DNA of 64,000 nt from Brachynemurus nebulosus (GCA_035578155.1 JAPWDM010000016.1:6854005-6918004), one strand, 5' to 3'; numbered from the stretch's first letter, positions 24,675 to 37,845 are shown. Notes: generated by a model not told the origin, from the letters alone. Program-made: numbers and translations.

Positions 24675-26090
24675 GCCGTGAGCAGCGGAGCCCCATCACG
24701 GAAGTCGAATTTTTCCTTTCATCTTCGGTATTGAGTGTCTACAAACGAAATGTAATTGAAAGTCCACAAGCGATTTGTCATTTTGGTGGTTTCAAAACTG
24801 ATGATGAGTGTCCGGTTGATGGGCTTTAAAAAAAGGGTTTTAAGTTTTTAAGGGCTGAATCTCAGTAAATTTCAATTTTGTGCCGATAGCAGTTAACAAG
24901 GAAAAAACCAACACAATTCGTACGAGGACATTCCTACCCATGCTTATCCGCCAATTGTCTTTGTGTTTTATTTTTAAATATTAAAAAAGGAACTTAAATA
25001 GTAAACTGGAAAGCTTTTATGAAGATATTTTTTCTTTTCAAAAAAATCCAAAATTTCTATTTTATAAATAATAAAAATCCAAAATTCCTAATTTATAAAT
25101 AAACAATGACTTTAACAACATTTTCAAATTACTTAATATGTATGTATTTCATTTGTTAAAAAATTGTATTCACTTTTTTTAATTTTTTTAAAATTTCTAT
25201 TCGCCTACTTGTATTTAGAATAAAAGTAATGCATTTAAAACACATTTAACAATAGCATTCAATTCCGATGTAAAAATGGAAGAGGTGGGGGGAAAAGTAA
25301 TGTGGACTCCCTAAAAGGTACTAGCTGGATACTAACTGAATACACGTACAAAATTTCAGCCCTCTAGGTTTCCTTAGAGAGTCTCTAGACGTGTTAGAAA
25401 ACAAGCAAAAAAATTAAGGAAATATTGGCGTAAAAATCGTGGGGGTAAGGGTTAAAAGTTGTAACCCCAAAAAAACAGTGTCTGGCTATTAGCTTAACCT
25501 GTACACAAAATTTCAGCCCTCTAGGTTTATTTGGGGAGATTTTGACCCAAACGAAACTGTTAAAAAACAAGAAAAATCATGTTCTTTTGGGTATAAAAAT
25601 CGTGGCGGTAGGGTTTGAAAGTCGAGACTCCCAAAAGGCACCCCCTTGATACTAACTCAATTCGAATACAAAATTTCAGCCCTCTAGGTTTATTTGGGTG
25701 ACCTGAGCGAGTGGTACAAACTTCGAAAACGTCGAAAATGCATGAAATTGTAGCTTAAAAATGAGGGGGGTGGGGGTAAAATATTAAAACCTCCAAAAAG
25801 CACAACCTAGGTACGAACTTTATCAACACACCAAATTTCAACCCACTACGTTAATTCTGGGGGGCTGGGGGCCTGTTAGATCCAGCGAAAATCGTTTTCC
25901 CCCCCTCTAGTCCCATCAAATCATCCTAGGAAGCTGAATTTTGGACATGTTGTAGATAATTGACCGAAACATTATTTAAAACCGGTTTGGAAAAGTTTTA
26001 TTGCTTTTCCGCCCCCCACCACCCCCTTAAAAGTTGGGTCGCATCAAAAATTTTCCCAAAATTTGACCCCACTTTGACAGTATTGTTGTG
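24675..26090 (-). repeat. Dispersed repeat R, copy 2 (inverted)
   Basis: Reverse complement of 11,560-13,045, including the four CTAGAGGGCTG units and the C-rich blocks. Divergence is moderate, so this is not a recent duplication. Confidence 0.85.
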
Positions 26091-26122
26091 CATCGGAATG
26101 AGCCGCATTTACCAAATTTGAG

Positions 26123-26226
<104 letters not shown>

Positions 26227-26644
26227 CTAGTTGCAGAGTTTTTGAGGTATCAAAGTCCAACAAAAAGGAAAGATGTATTTTTAGTAAGAGATATACATAT
26301 TTAATTATATTAAGAAGATAAAATACTTTTGCAATAAAGATGGATATAGAGTAATTATGTCTAAACTCCCCTATTAGTTGTTATATCTCTCACTCAGGTA
26401 ATATTGAACGATACATACAATGTATAAAATACACTACGTTGTAAAAAAAAGTAATCGAATTTGAAATAGTTTGCTTATTTATATAGTAATGCAATGATGT
26501 ACCTACTTAAATAAGTAATTTTAAATTAAATAAATTTCCTATGAATGTTTGTCAATATGGGAACAATTTTTTCCGTCGTAAAAATATTTTGTATAATATT
26601 ATTAAGTACTCCCTTATCGAAGCTGTCCAGATCTGTTTTATATT

Positions 26645-26830
26645 TTACATGTTTTTTTCTTTCTTTTTCAGCAAAAATAGCTTCCGATCCATCATTTTTT
26701 TTTTTTTTGCTTGACTAGCTATTCTAGTTAAAGTTGCCAGCGATATACCCGTAGCTGCAGTAACACGATTTTTAACTTGAGTTAATGGAATTTTCACACC
26801 ATCACTTTCACTTTTCATAAACACTAACAC
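26645..26830 (-). pseudogene. Fragment of a DNA-binding (HTH) transposase N-terminus
   Basis: The minus-strand frame reads KIPLTQVKNRVTAATGISLA then TLTRIASQ, a helix-turn-helix pattern (R-x-x-A-T-G-I-S-x-x-T-L-x-R-I) like the N-termini of Tc1/mariner-type DDE transposases found in many insects. Beyond it the frame becomes a Lys-rich homopolymer and no DDE domain follows, so this is a relic. Family assignment rests on motif shape only. Confidence 0.5.
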
Positions 26831-27617
26831 ATTTAAAATGATAAGTTTTGCTTGTGGACTTAATTAACATTTTATTTTTAATACTCGTATTCATTTCCAT
26901 ATTTAAATTAATTAAATATCAATAGATAAAAACCCGATTAAAATAGAGGGTATAAAAAAGTATAATAATAATCAAGAATACGATAAGTTAAAAAAAAATT
27001 GTTAAAATATCGAAAATTGTATCTCGCAGGTAAAGCACTTGACTAGCCAAAGCTAAGTAAAAGTACTGATTCTAAAAATTACAAATTTATTTGTAAACAT
27101 GCAAATTTTGTAAAACTAGTAAACAGATTTTATTGAAAAATTCATAATAATAGCAATATTTACAAAGGTAGGTTTTATGCAGGTTTTATGACTGTATCAG
27201 GTAGTTCAATAAAATTGAATACATTTCAATTAATTAACCACTGAAAAGTACAGACTTTAAAAGAGAAAATTGTAGACGGTTTTATTATTTGCAATATTTA
27301 GTAAATTGTTCAGAAAGTATAAAATATTAAAAATTAAACGTTTCTAAACTACAAGAAATATGTAATATAATTAAAACTAGAAATACCTATGATAAGAAAT
27401 TTAATGTTTCAAACCGACTTAATGCTACCAATTTTAAAATATTAAATACTAACAGGAAAATTTTTTATGAAAAATACCCTTACATAGTAATAATAACATA
27501 TTTTGGTATTTATAAATACGATTTTTTTAATGGTGTAGACCCTTACTTTCATTTATTTAACGGAGTACTGTAGTAAAACTGGAAGTGGACTTTAGTCGCT
27601 CAGAAACTTTGCAACTA

Positions 27618-27618
<1 letters not shown>
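26831..27618. other. No recognisable feature
   Basis: AT-rich. A segment near 27,520-27,575 (ATGGTGTAGACCCTTACTTTC, then AACGGAGTACTGTA) faintly resembles the GGTGTAGAAACCCGTACTTT block of the Maverick-like arms and may be an old fragment. Confidence 0.4.

Positions 27619-27680
<62 letters not shown>
27619..27680. repeat. (TA)n microsatellite, left flank of the mariner
   Basis: About 31 TA units ending at the mariner terminus. Confidence 0.95.
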
Positions 27681-27683
<3 letters not shown>

Positions 27684-27684
<1 letters not shown>

Positions 27685-28215
27685 CAGGTCAGTCTATAAG
27701 TTTGTGCGTATTAATATCATGTATGGAATTAATTTTGACTCATTTACTAAACCAATATATACAATTTTGAACCTGTCGAAACTTGTCATCGTTGTTTGAC
27801 TATCATATTATTCAGTTCATCACCAACTTCCGTAAATATCGAACGAATTTAAGTACCCATAGAAGATAAATATAGATAATCAGTACAAACGACGTGCTAC
27901 ATTTTATATTTTCGTGTGGTGAATCTGCCAAGTCTGCAGCGATAAAAATTAATGGTGTACATGGTTAACACACTATTAGTCTAAAGACTGCCCAGAAATG
28001 GTTTAAAAAATTTAAAGTTGGAGAAAGCAGCATTTATGATGAACCCCGTTCAGGACGTCCTGTTAATTTTGATGATGACATTCTTCGAAATCTTGTGGCG
28101 TCAGAGCCACAATTAACAGTGGATCAGATCGCAGAAAGGGATGAATTGTTTTTAATTGTGTTTTTTTATATTATTTAAAAATTTACCAGAAAAATGAACT
28201 TATGGACTGACCTGA
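27684..28215 (+). mobile_element. Internally deleted mariner element
   Basis: Left terminus TCAGGTCAGTCTATAAGTTT and right terminus complement TCAGGTCAGTCCATAAGTTC are inverted repeats of the mariner type. The 532-bp element keeps only the start of the transposase and sits inside a (TA)n tract, as expected for TA-targeting Tc1/mariner elements. Because the target is itself TA repeats, the TA duplication cannot be resolved. Confidence 0.85.
27885..28139 (+). pseudogene. Mariner transposase N-terminal fragment
   Basis: One frame reads HFIFSCGESAKSAA, then TAQKWFKKFKVGESS, DEPRSGRPVNFDDD and SEPQLTVDQIAER. This is the HTH region and W-F-x-x-F / D-E-P-R-S-G-R-P linker of mariner transposases. 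A stop interrupts it after VHG (near 27,965) and the DD34D catalytic domain is deleted. Confidence 0.85.
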
Positions 28216-28216
<1 letters not shown>

Positions 28217-28290
<74 letters not shown>

Positions 28291-28309
28291 CATATATATA
28301 TATATATAC

Positions 28310-28365
<56 letters not shown>
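28217..28365. repeat. (TA)n tract with TATATACA interruptions
   Basis: Continuous TA repeats interrupted near 28,288 and 28,310-28,322; the other half of the tract split by the mariner. Confidence 0.95.
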
Positions 28366-28399
28366 GTATCTTGCCAGGAACAGGTCAACTAATAGATTC

Positions 28400-29016
28400 A
28401 AATCGTCACATCTCCAAAATAAAAACTACGCTCAACTTGAAATTTTGTTTACTTTAGATGCTGAGAGTATCACTATAAACTCTTATTTAGACCACATTTG
28501 AATTGAATTTATGAGGTCTCCAAAAGGGGCGAAATTGGAGTCACTATTTTTATAAAAGAAACAATTGGCGAAAAAATCTGACATAAATGTATTTTGAACT
28601 GTAGATGTAGGTAAAAAAATTAGCTAGAGATTTTAAGAGATAGTAAGAAACAAAGTTTTTCTTTTTAAATTGATTTAATAACTCTTGAAATACAAAGAAT
28701 TTCTTTTAACGGTGACATCCCACTTTTCTCATTTTTATAAATAATTTATCCTTCTTAATTAAATATTTTATCTTTTTTTATTGTTTACACCATTCCTATG
28801 TATCCCATGGTTATATATTAAATTGTATTTATCTGATAATTCTATTTAATTTTTGTAGAAAATCCCTTACTTCTCATAATCTCGTCCAGTTAGAAACGAA
28901 TGTTCCTTCAAAAACATTTTACTCTGCAAATAATTATATAATAGTCGTAGTCATAGACGTCCTACACATTTAAGTACATATATATTGTACAGGATGATTC
29001 AAGCAACTAAGAACAT
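28400..29016. other. No recognisable feature
   Basis: AT-rich, no motif-bearing frame. Confidence 0.45.
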
Positions 29017-29390
29017 ACACTTTAACACAGGGAAAATTTGTTGTTATCAAGGAATGCCTTATTTTATTATTATTAAATATTTAGCAAAACTTTAAATAAT
29101 ATCGCGTTAAAATAATATTTAAAAGTAGTTAAAAGACAATAGTAGTAAATTTATTGAGATAACTATGAATAAATCTTAATGTAATGTTTAAATATTTATT
29201 AACAAATAATACTGCTTAGTAGAAAATTGGACACTTATTGTTTTGTTTTCAGATTTACTTTCGTGCAATTAAATAAAATTTTAATAGCTATGGATACCTA
29301 TATATAAAAGATATCCATAAAAAACAAGCATACTCTGATCCTAACAATTTTTTCCCATGTTAAATTTTGTATGTTCTTACTTCGCTGAAA
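29017..29390 (+). mobile_element. Isolated fragment of the Maverick-like inner arm
   Basis: From about 29,085 the sequence follows 17,805-18,110 (AAATAATATCGCGT, TAAAAGACAATAG, AATACTGCTTAGTAGAAAATT, ACAAGCATACTCTGATC) at lower identity. A weak inverted match joins 29,017-29,060 with 29,325-29,380. No termini are present. Confidence 0.65.
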
Positions 29391-29634
29391 CAGACTGTAT
29401 AATGGAATTTTGTACGTTTAGTGTTTTGTTTGTTTCAATATCGCCATCAAAACCAGATTTCATTAGACGTTAATTAAACAAAATGGAATAGTTATCTTAA
29501 CAAGGCAACCATAATTACAAATGAACAAAAAGATATATGAAAACAACTGAATATTTGTGGAGTGAATATTCAAAACGTGTTTTGTCACATTTACCAAAAT
29601 GTTAGAATATCACCAACAACTATTCAACGTATTA

Positions 29635-30082
29635 AGCCGCTGCTACACGATGCTACGAACACCTTCCAACATTCGACGTTGGATGGTTCATAGCATCGTG
29701 TAGCCGTTGTTCGAACCTACGAGTGTCCAATGTCGAGCGTCAAACGTTCGCATTTGGTCGTGTCCCGTTCGATGTCGGTATTCTTGCACCGAGTCAAAGG
29801 GATGCTTCAAACGTTTGAAGGTCAATGTTGGTTGCGTTCGTTGGTTGCGCACGACTCGTTCATGTGAAGAGAGACAACATCAGTGTATAACATTAGAGAT
29901 AACATCAGACAGATAACAGCGTTGTCCACTGAGTACCAACACATCATCATTCGTATTGGATCAAACATTCGATTCACCGTGTAGCAGATACATTCGTCGC
30001 ATCAACTATCGAACTTAATTGCTTCAAACGTTCGATCGAATGTTGGAAGGAACGTTCGTAGCATCGTGTAGAACCCGCTTTA
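29635..30082. mobile_element. Foldback MITE with an internal hairpin
   Basis: CTACACGATGCTACGAAC near 29,643 reads back on the other strand at the right end near 30,070, with TTCCAACATTCGA following on both sides. The left end is itself a hairpin: CTACACGATGCTA at 29,643 pairs with TAGCATCGTGTAG at 29,691-29,703. The TTCGA-rich interior is noncoding. A TTAA at the left edge hints at a piggyBac-type target but the right edge is unclear. Confidence 0.7.
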
Positions 30083-31224
30083 TTTAAGGTTTTGCATTTT
30101 AAGTTGTAATTCTTAACACTTTCAGTCCCATGGCTTCGGCATCCGAAACCAAACAAAACATCCTCAGAGGCCGACCGCCATCAATATTTAAAATAATAAA
30201 CAAAACACTTAAAGATATTTATAAAAAAGATTTTATATTATGTATTCTTATAAAAATAATTTATTATGTACTACGTACCGGAGACTTTTCATTTTTTGTA
30301 CATATAAATATACATAATATGTTCTATCATCAAAATATCTAGGCTTGTTTATACAATAATATTTTTATCCACATATGAATGCATGTGTGTGTTGTATGCT
30401 TGTATGTATATGTGTGTTACTCATCTTTTGACCTGTATAAGTAACACATACATGTTGAATCCTTTAATATTTTGTGGAATCATTTTATGTACTTGTTTAC
30501 ATAAAATTTGCTTAAAGATATTGTCGGCTTCCGGGAAAGTTTACTGTGAAAGTGCTCGGGCCTCATAGTGTTAATAAAACACAATGAAAATTGATTTTTC
30601 GCTAAAATACGTAAGTCACGGCATAAGTTTTGCCGTTCAACAGTATAAACGCACTAAGATGAGTTTTATTTTTACTGTTGTTACACTACACTTTGGTGCT
30701 TCTCTTTCTTCTTTGAAGAGGCAATATGTTACAAAATTTTCAAATCTTTCTGGTCGTTGGTCAATATATCCACTTTTATACCATCCATACTTGAACAAAT
30801 TTTGAAAACGAGGTGACGAAAACTGATTGTGAGCTAGAGACTGAAGTTTTGGAATATTGTTATGGCGATGTAAATCGATATCATACTCATATAGAATTAG
30901 ATACATTATCAGAAAATAATCTGATGGAATGTTTCCAGAGTCAAAATCCATAGACATCCAGAGGTTAAAATATTGACAATTGTATAGATAAATAAAAATA
31001 AATAAATAAATAAATAAGATTTGTATAGATATCGGTAAAGCATGGGAAGGGGGAGGTGGTTGCAGTGTATTTTTTCCTTCTAAATTATGTATTTTAAAGT
31101 ATATCGTACGTTTGTAACAATTCATTACTAAAATACGAGATTCTTTGATCATATTTTTGCTCATTATTAAACTAAAAAGTTAAAATTTTTCCCAAGTTAA
31201 TTTTAGCAAACGGTGTATTTATGC
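30083..31224. other. No convincing gene
   Basis: Contains a 175-codon minus-strand frame (30,637-31,164) with no recognised motif and low-complexity Tyr/Phe/Ile content; I do not call it. A short (AAAT)n run lies near 31,000. Confidence 0.4.
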
Positions 31225-31238
31225 AAAAAAAAAAAAAA

Positions 31239-31269
<31 letters not shown>

Positions 31270-31272
31270 ATT
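31225..31272. repeat. (AAAT)n microsatellite
   Basis: Poly-A followed by about nine AAAT units. Confidence 0.95.
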
Positions 31273-31582
31273 GGTGTGGTGTAAAATATATTATCAAAAA
31301 TTTTTTTATTTACACATAACAATCTCCTCTTTTATCAAGAAATAACTGATAAAATTAAGGTTTGGGGATGGGGGATAAAACCCCAATGACTTTATAACTT
31401 TAATTTTGGTGTCATAATAAAGAAATTAAAGTGCCGTTTACAAATATATATAGTTCTCTATCAAAGCTCTTATCATTTCCAAGATATTTAAGAAAATTGA
31501 AAAAAACTCTAATTTTCAGGGGTGAGTTTCACCCCCTTAAACCGCTTATGGGCACGAACGGAATGTGGCTCGTGATTAGTTT

Positions 31583-31811
31583 TAATAAGATTTACAATCC
31601 AGCAAAGTTTCAAAAATTTTTGGGAGATACAGTTGGATACCTTTCCTTGTTAGCATCATACAATTCTGGTTTCTTTCCCTTCGCGAAACTAAAATTAAAT
31701 GGACAAGAGTTTTGTTTTGATTCGGAAATGTTAGCTGCGTGGAACAGTCTGCGATTCCATAGAAAAGAAAAACGGCAGCACTGGTGTAATGAGTGGTTTA
31801 TGCGTATAGAA

Positions 31812-31885
<74 letters not shown>

Positions 31886-32016
31886 TTCTATACGCATAAA
31901 CCACTCATTACACCAGTGCGAAGGGAAAGAAACCAGAATTGTATGATGCTAACAAGGAAAGGTATCCAACTGTATCTCCCAAAAATTTTTGAAACTTTGC
32001 TGGATTGTAAATCTTG
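31583..32016. repeat. Inverted repeat centred on a (TA)n tract
   Basis: 31,583-31,817 and 31,883-32,016 are reverse complements (AAGATTTACAATCCAGCAAA, GGTATCCAACTGTATCTCCC on the right strand, TAGTTTTCTATACGCATAAA) joined by TA repeats at 31,818-31,882. The right arm lacks about 100 bp present on the left (about 31,684-31,780). The 150-codon frame across the left arm is part of the structure and has no recognised domain. Confidence 0.85.
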
Positions 32017-33335
32017 ATTGAAAAATTCATTTTTTCTAGGTGGAAACTGTAAACCATTACTGCATCTAACTGGTCACTCAAAATAACCCGGTTTCGAAAT
32101 ATATTTTTTATAAAAATTGACACTTATAATGTAAAATTCGCAGTCTCCTGGTATGTCCCCTCTCCAAAGTAAAACATAGCAGACTAAATAATTATTTTTT
32201 CTGAACGTATAAAAAAAAATTTATACTGCAGTAGTAATCTATAATATTGGTACTTTTTTTATTGTATAAATAATTTTTGAATTGTTTTATATTTTCTTTA
32301 AGAAATATTCTATTGAATATTGTCTCCCGAACTTTGCATCATTCTCCTATCAAACCAAAGCGCTTAAAAATCTAAAAAATTTATATTCCGATTAAATCAT
32401 CGTTTGTCATACTAATTAACTGAAATATAATAAATAAAATAAAGTACATGTTTTACTTAATTTGAGGTTGTATCAACTAATTCAGTTAACATTGTAAGTG
32501 AGATCGTACTCGGTCTAGTCAATTTCTCAGTATACTGGTCAACATTTTCGTCAAAAATACTGTGGATAAAAGAAATTTTTCAGTTGCATAAGTTGTAAAT
32601 ATGTTGTATTAGAATAGCGGGCCTGTTTTTTTTTTTTTTTTTTTTTTTATATATAAAACGTTATTTAGTCGATTTTTAAAGAATATTGAAGAATTCTCAG
32701 TCTCCTGGCAGCTCCAAAAACGGGATTAAACTTAAATAATGTAAATAAATTAGCTAAATGTTATTAGAATACTCTAATAAATGACTTCGTATATTTTTTA
32801 CTAAAAAATAAATTCCCTTTTTTTCTGTATAATATATACTATATAATTAATATAACTACTGATACATATAATACTAATAGTCCGGGAGGCAGCGTTGCAT
32901 TTTTGATAGTGATTTCAGGTCGCTTGATTTTACGTGCAATCAATAGTCCAAATTTGGCTAGTAATAGAAACAAGTGTCAGCTGTCAGAATCTTGGTGGAC
33001 CTGGTCGTGAGGAAATGTCTATTGCGTTAAAAAAAGAGAGTCCAAAAACAATTTCTTGTAGTCACTTCAGTCACTTGAAAACTTGCAAAACAAATGTTCA
33101 TATGATGATAATAATTTTAAAAAAAGTCAGCTGAAGAGATAATGGTGGATTATGCGTCAGCCCCTTGTATTTACTTGTTTAAAAATTAATTTACGTAAAG
33201 TCATTTCAGGCTCAATGAAACTATTACAGTTAACTCTTAATATCATAAATAAAATAAAGACAATCGTCAGCTATTCTTCCAGTGGTGGTAAGATTGTCAG
33301 CTGGGCGATTATAAGTATTGAGCGAACATTTAATA
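32017..33335. other. No recognisable feature
   Basis: AT-rich sequence with a T-run at 32,620-32,648. GTCAGCT words recur between 32,975 and 33,305, just outside the satellite element. Confidence 0.45.
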
Positions 33336-33364
33336 TTTGTATGGTACTATGTCATGTGTGATCT

Positions 33365-35165
33365 AACTGACGACGTTTCCCTTGTTATACAGATAGCTGA
33401 CGTATATTTTCACTTAATATAGTGTTGAAATAATCATTTCTATAAGTTTCAAGTAACCTAGAGTTAATTTAAGTTAAATTTTACGATTTTAAAATACTTT
33501 ATATTATTCAAATATTATTAAGGTGATTTCAGTTTATATGTTAACTGACGACGTTTCCCCCGTTACACAAATAGCTGACGTATATTTTTACTTAATATAG
33601 TGTCGGAATAATCATTTCTATAAGTTTCAAGGGACCTAAAGTTAATTTAGTTAAACTTTACGATTTTAAAATACTTTATATTATTCAAATATTATTAAGG
33701 TGATTTCAGTTTATATGTTAACTGACGACGTTTCCCCCCTTATACAAATAGCTGACATATATTTTCATTTAATATAGTGTTAAAGTAATCATTTCTACAA
33801 GTTTCAAGTGATCTAAAGTTAATTTAAGTTAAATTTTACGATTTTGAAATACTTTATATTATACAAATATTGTTAAGGTGATTTCAGTTTATATGTTAAC
33901 TGACGACGTTTCCCCCGTTATACAAATAGCTGACATATATTTTCACTTAATATAATGTCGAAGTGATCATTTCTACAAGTTTCAAGTGACCTAAAGTTAA
34001 TTTAAGTTAAATTTTACGATTTTAAAATACTTTATATTATTCAAATATTGTTAAGGTGATTTCAGTTTATATGTTAACTGACGACGTTTTCCCCGTTATA
34101 CAGATAACTGACGTATATTTTCACTTAATGTAGTGTCGAAATAATCATTTCTATAAGTTTCAAGTGAGCTAAAGTTAATTTAAGTTAAATGTTACGATTT
34201 TAAAATACTTAATGTTATTCAAATATTGTTAAGGTGATTTCAGTTTATATGTTAACTGACGACGTTTCCCCCGTTATGCAAATAGCTGACATATATTTTC
34301 ACTTAATATAATGCCGAAGTGATCATTTCTACAAGTTTCAAGTGACCTAAAGTTAATTTAAGTTAAATTTTACGATTTTAAAATACTTTATATTATTCAA
34401 ATATTGTTAAGGTGATTTCAGTTTATATGTTAACTGACGACGTTTTCCCCGTTATACAGATAACTGACGTATATTTTCACTTAATGTAGTGTCGAAATAA
34501 TCATTTCTATAAGTTTCAAGTGAGCTAAAGTTAATTTAAGTTAAATGTTACGATTTTAAAATACTTAATGTTATTCAAATATTGTTAAGGTGATTTCAGT
34601 TTATATGTTAACTGACGACGTTTTCCCCGTTATACAAATAGCTGACATATATTTTCACTTAATATAATGCCGAAGTGATCATTTCTACAAGTTTCAAGTG
34701 ACCTAAAGTTAATTTAAGTGAAATTTTACGATTTTAAAATACTTTATATTATTCAAATATTGTTAAGGTGATTTCAGTTTATATGTTAACTGACGACGTT
34801 TCCCCCGTTATACAAATAGCTGACATATATTTTCACTTAATATAATGTCGAAGTGATCATTTCTACAAGTTTCAAGTGACCAAAAGTTAATTTAAGTTAA
34901 ATTTTACGATTTTAAAATACTTTATATTATTCAAATATTGTTAAGGTGATTTCAGTTTATATGTTAACTGACGACGTTTTCCCCGTTATACAAAATAGCT
35001 GACATATATTTTCACTTAATATAATGCCGAAGTGATCATTTCTACAAGTTTCAAGTGACCTAAAGTTAATTTAAGTGAAATTTTACGATTTTAAAATACT
35101 TTATATTATTGAAATATTATTAAGGTGATTTCAGCAGTTTATATGTTAACTGACGATGTTTTCCT
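33365..35165 (+). repeat. 178-bp satellite array, about 10 copies
   Basis: ACTGACGACGTTT recurs near 33,366, 33,543, 33,721, 33,899, 34,077, 34,255, 34,433, 34,611, 34,789 and 34,967, a constant 178 bp. Units carry CCCCGTTATACA, ATAGCTGACRTATATTTTCA, AGTTTCAAGTGACC and AAGGTGATTTCAGTTTATAT. Alternate units share variants (TTCCCC with AACTGACGT against TCCCCC with AGCTGACAT), pointing to a partial higher-order period of 356 bp. Confidence 0.95.
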
Positions 35166-35305
35166 CATTATAAGACGGCGACATTTGATCCGGGCTTTTT
35201 ATATTAAAATGTCCACCTGTTATCGTACCTCTAATTAATTTTTCATTATCTTTTATCGATGGGCAAAAATAACGATCAAATGTTATTATGTTATTATTAA
35301 TGTTC

Positions 35306-35470
35306 GAAATTTTGCGGTGCTGACAGGATCGTACTTATGTTTTCAAAACTTAAAATGTTAATAAATCGGGGTAAATACTTTTTTTTTTTAAATTGTATCG
35401 CTATATTCTCTATTGACCATCAGCTCTTAACAAAAATTAGTTTCAAGTTAAAAAAAAAAAACGTTATTTT
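35306..35470 (+). repeat. Dispersed repeat, second copy at 55,728
   Basis: GTGCTGACAGGATCGTACTT and the following 150 bp (GGGTAAATAC, ATCAGCT, ACAAAAATTAGTTT) match 55,728-55,880 in the same orientation with moderate divergence. Noncoding. Confidence 0.65.
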
Positions 35471-37424
35471 AAAAAAGTACAAAAATTTTAACTTTTTTTA
35501 TATTAAAATTGTTGAAAATTTGACAGACTCACTGTAACTTAAAACTTGTTGGGCGAGCGAAGCGAGACCACTATATCCGACTGCCAGTACATTTTGTGGT
35601 ACACTTTACGGAAAAACTATAAGACCTTTGAGTTTGGGCATTAGAATAGTAATTTAAATACATGTCTAGATGTGTTATCTAATATTAAAATCAAATTATA
35701 GAGAATAATTAAAAAAATATTAACTTTAAAAATTACATACTACTAACGCCATCTATGATTTAAGATGTACAACTGCAAGAGTAAACCTTTTTGGCATAAA
35801 CTAAACGAAGTAGTATCTAGAACCGTAAAATTTTATTAAAAAAAGAACTGACACAGTCACAGAATAACCTAGAAAACCGAATGTCACATTTCATGTACTT
35901 GAAAAACGCCAGTTTTAAATTTTTTATTCACTTTGGTGTATTGTACCGCGTCAAGAGTGTATCCCTTATAATTTGTGGTGTATTATTGATGTAACAAATT
36001 GAAGACTTGAAGTGATTAGAAATCAACATTCGGTAAGTTTCTATGACAGAAACGTAGGTAATAAAATTTATATTTTATATAGTACTTAGTGAAAAGGACT
36101 CATATATGTTAAAATGTAAAAAAAAGAAGAAATGCGTATGAGAAATTTAAAGTGAAATAAAAACACGTTAAAAATGATTTTTTGTGTAAAATAAAATTAT
36201 TTATAAAAACCCCACCAATATTAATAATATAGGTATTGATCTACAAAAAAAAATATAAGAAATATTTAACTAGGCTTAAAAAATCTCGCGAGCCCCTATA
36301 AAGCTGCGCTTTTTGCTAGTTCATAAAAAAATATCCTGTCATTTAAGAAAAAATTTTACGAAAACAAAGCAATATGTTGTCTCTCTCACATTTTACTGGT
36401 AGAAACAAGACAATTGATACACATAAATCATTTACTTGTAACAACAAAAAATACGTTACACAGTACATAAAATTAATACTCCTGTCGCAGCATCCAGCAC
36501 AACATAGCGAATTTCCGTTTACAAAAATCAGTTTTCCTCGGAAACTAGTTGATATAGAATAATAGTTTAAAGACCTTTTTGGTGGGATTTTTTCTCCTCG
36601 TTCAAAATTTCCAAAAATACATGTTCCGGGCATCGGTCATGTCTGGTTAGCGAACTGGTCCAAGGGCTTGGGACGTCCAATATTTTCACCAAATTTCGTA
36701 AAAGTAAGACATTTTGTGCGAGAGTTATTGTGCGGTAACTTGAATGAAGATGTTTTTGAGAAAATTGAAGTCTTAGTTTTGTAATCTTTTCGACTAATAA
36801 AATTTAAATTAATGTTTAATCTTTTTGACTAACAAAGTTTAAATGTTTAAAGCTTTTCACCGTATTTTTTTGAACATACGACAAAAATTACTTAGTATTT
36901 GATGGATGCGGCAGAACAGCGTAGTATTTAGGGACAACGTAGGAACAACGTAGTATTTATAAAGTAAGATACGGCTATTTTTAGAGAGCTTTATTTAATT
37001 AAACAATTATTTATTTTGTTTAATTATTAGATAGAAATGTTGCAAAATTAATTATGTATTGTCTAAAACTAACAACTCATTTTCGTAAAAAAAGCGAGTT
37101 ACCATCTTTGCGCTTAGTAGGGCAGTATATATTTTGCGAAAATCAGACAGACAAGTTGTGACAAGAAATGTATACACGCATATCTATAGTATATTCAAAA
37201 TATACCGATATAATAGGGTATTATACGTATATAGGTATCCATAATTACCTATTGTTTATATCTAAAATCGCATCAGAATGCTTTATCTAAAAAGATAAAC
37301 AATTTTTAAAATCTTAAAAAAATAAAGGCAGTACAGTTAGTCCAGTAAACTTTTCGATCAATAGTTATAATCTTATTAACTTTAGATCACTTGGAACTAT
37401 CTATATCTTAAATTTAGATCACTA
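35471..37424. other. Core of the satellite-armed element; no gene recognised
   Basis: Short frames only. A plus-strand frame ending at about 36,783 (GIGHVWLANWSKGLGRPIFS and onward) is somewhat protein-like but short and without a family match. CATTCGGTAAGT at 36,028 resembles a splice donor, with no exon to attach it to. Confidence 0.4.
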
Positions 37425-37845
37425 TATTTTCACTTTAGTGAAAATATACGTCAGCTATTTGTATAACGGGGTAAACATCGTCAGTTAACATATAAACTGA
37501 AATCACCTTAATAATATTTGAATAATATAAAGTATTTTAAAATCGTAAAATTTAACTTAAATTAACTTTAGGTCACTTGAAACTTACAGAAATGATTATT
37601 TCGACACTATATTAAGTGAAAATATACGTCAGTTATCTGTATAACGGGGTAAACATCGTCAGATAACATATAAACTGAAATCACCTTAATAATATTTGAA
37701 TAATATAAAGTATTTTAAAATCGAAAAATTTAGCTTAAATTAACTTTAGGCCACTTGAAACTTATAGAAATGATTATTTCGACACTATATTAAGTGAAAA
37801 TATACGTCAGCTATCTGTATAACGGGGGAAACGTCGTCAGTTAGA
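37425..37845 (-). repeat. 178-bp satellite array, inverted, about 2.4 copies
   Basis: CGTCGTCAGTTA or its variant CATCGTCAG(T/A)TA recurs at about 37,484, 37,661 and 37,833; reverse complement of the left array. Confidence 0.95.

Noticed and set aside
30637..31164. 175-residue minus-strand frame
   Set aside because: No recognised domain, low-complexity content, and no second copy to test conservation.
33365..35165. CRISPR-like array
   Set aside because: Units are 178 bp with no spacers; this is a satellite inside a transposon in eukaryotic DNA.
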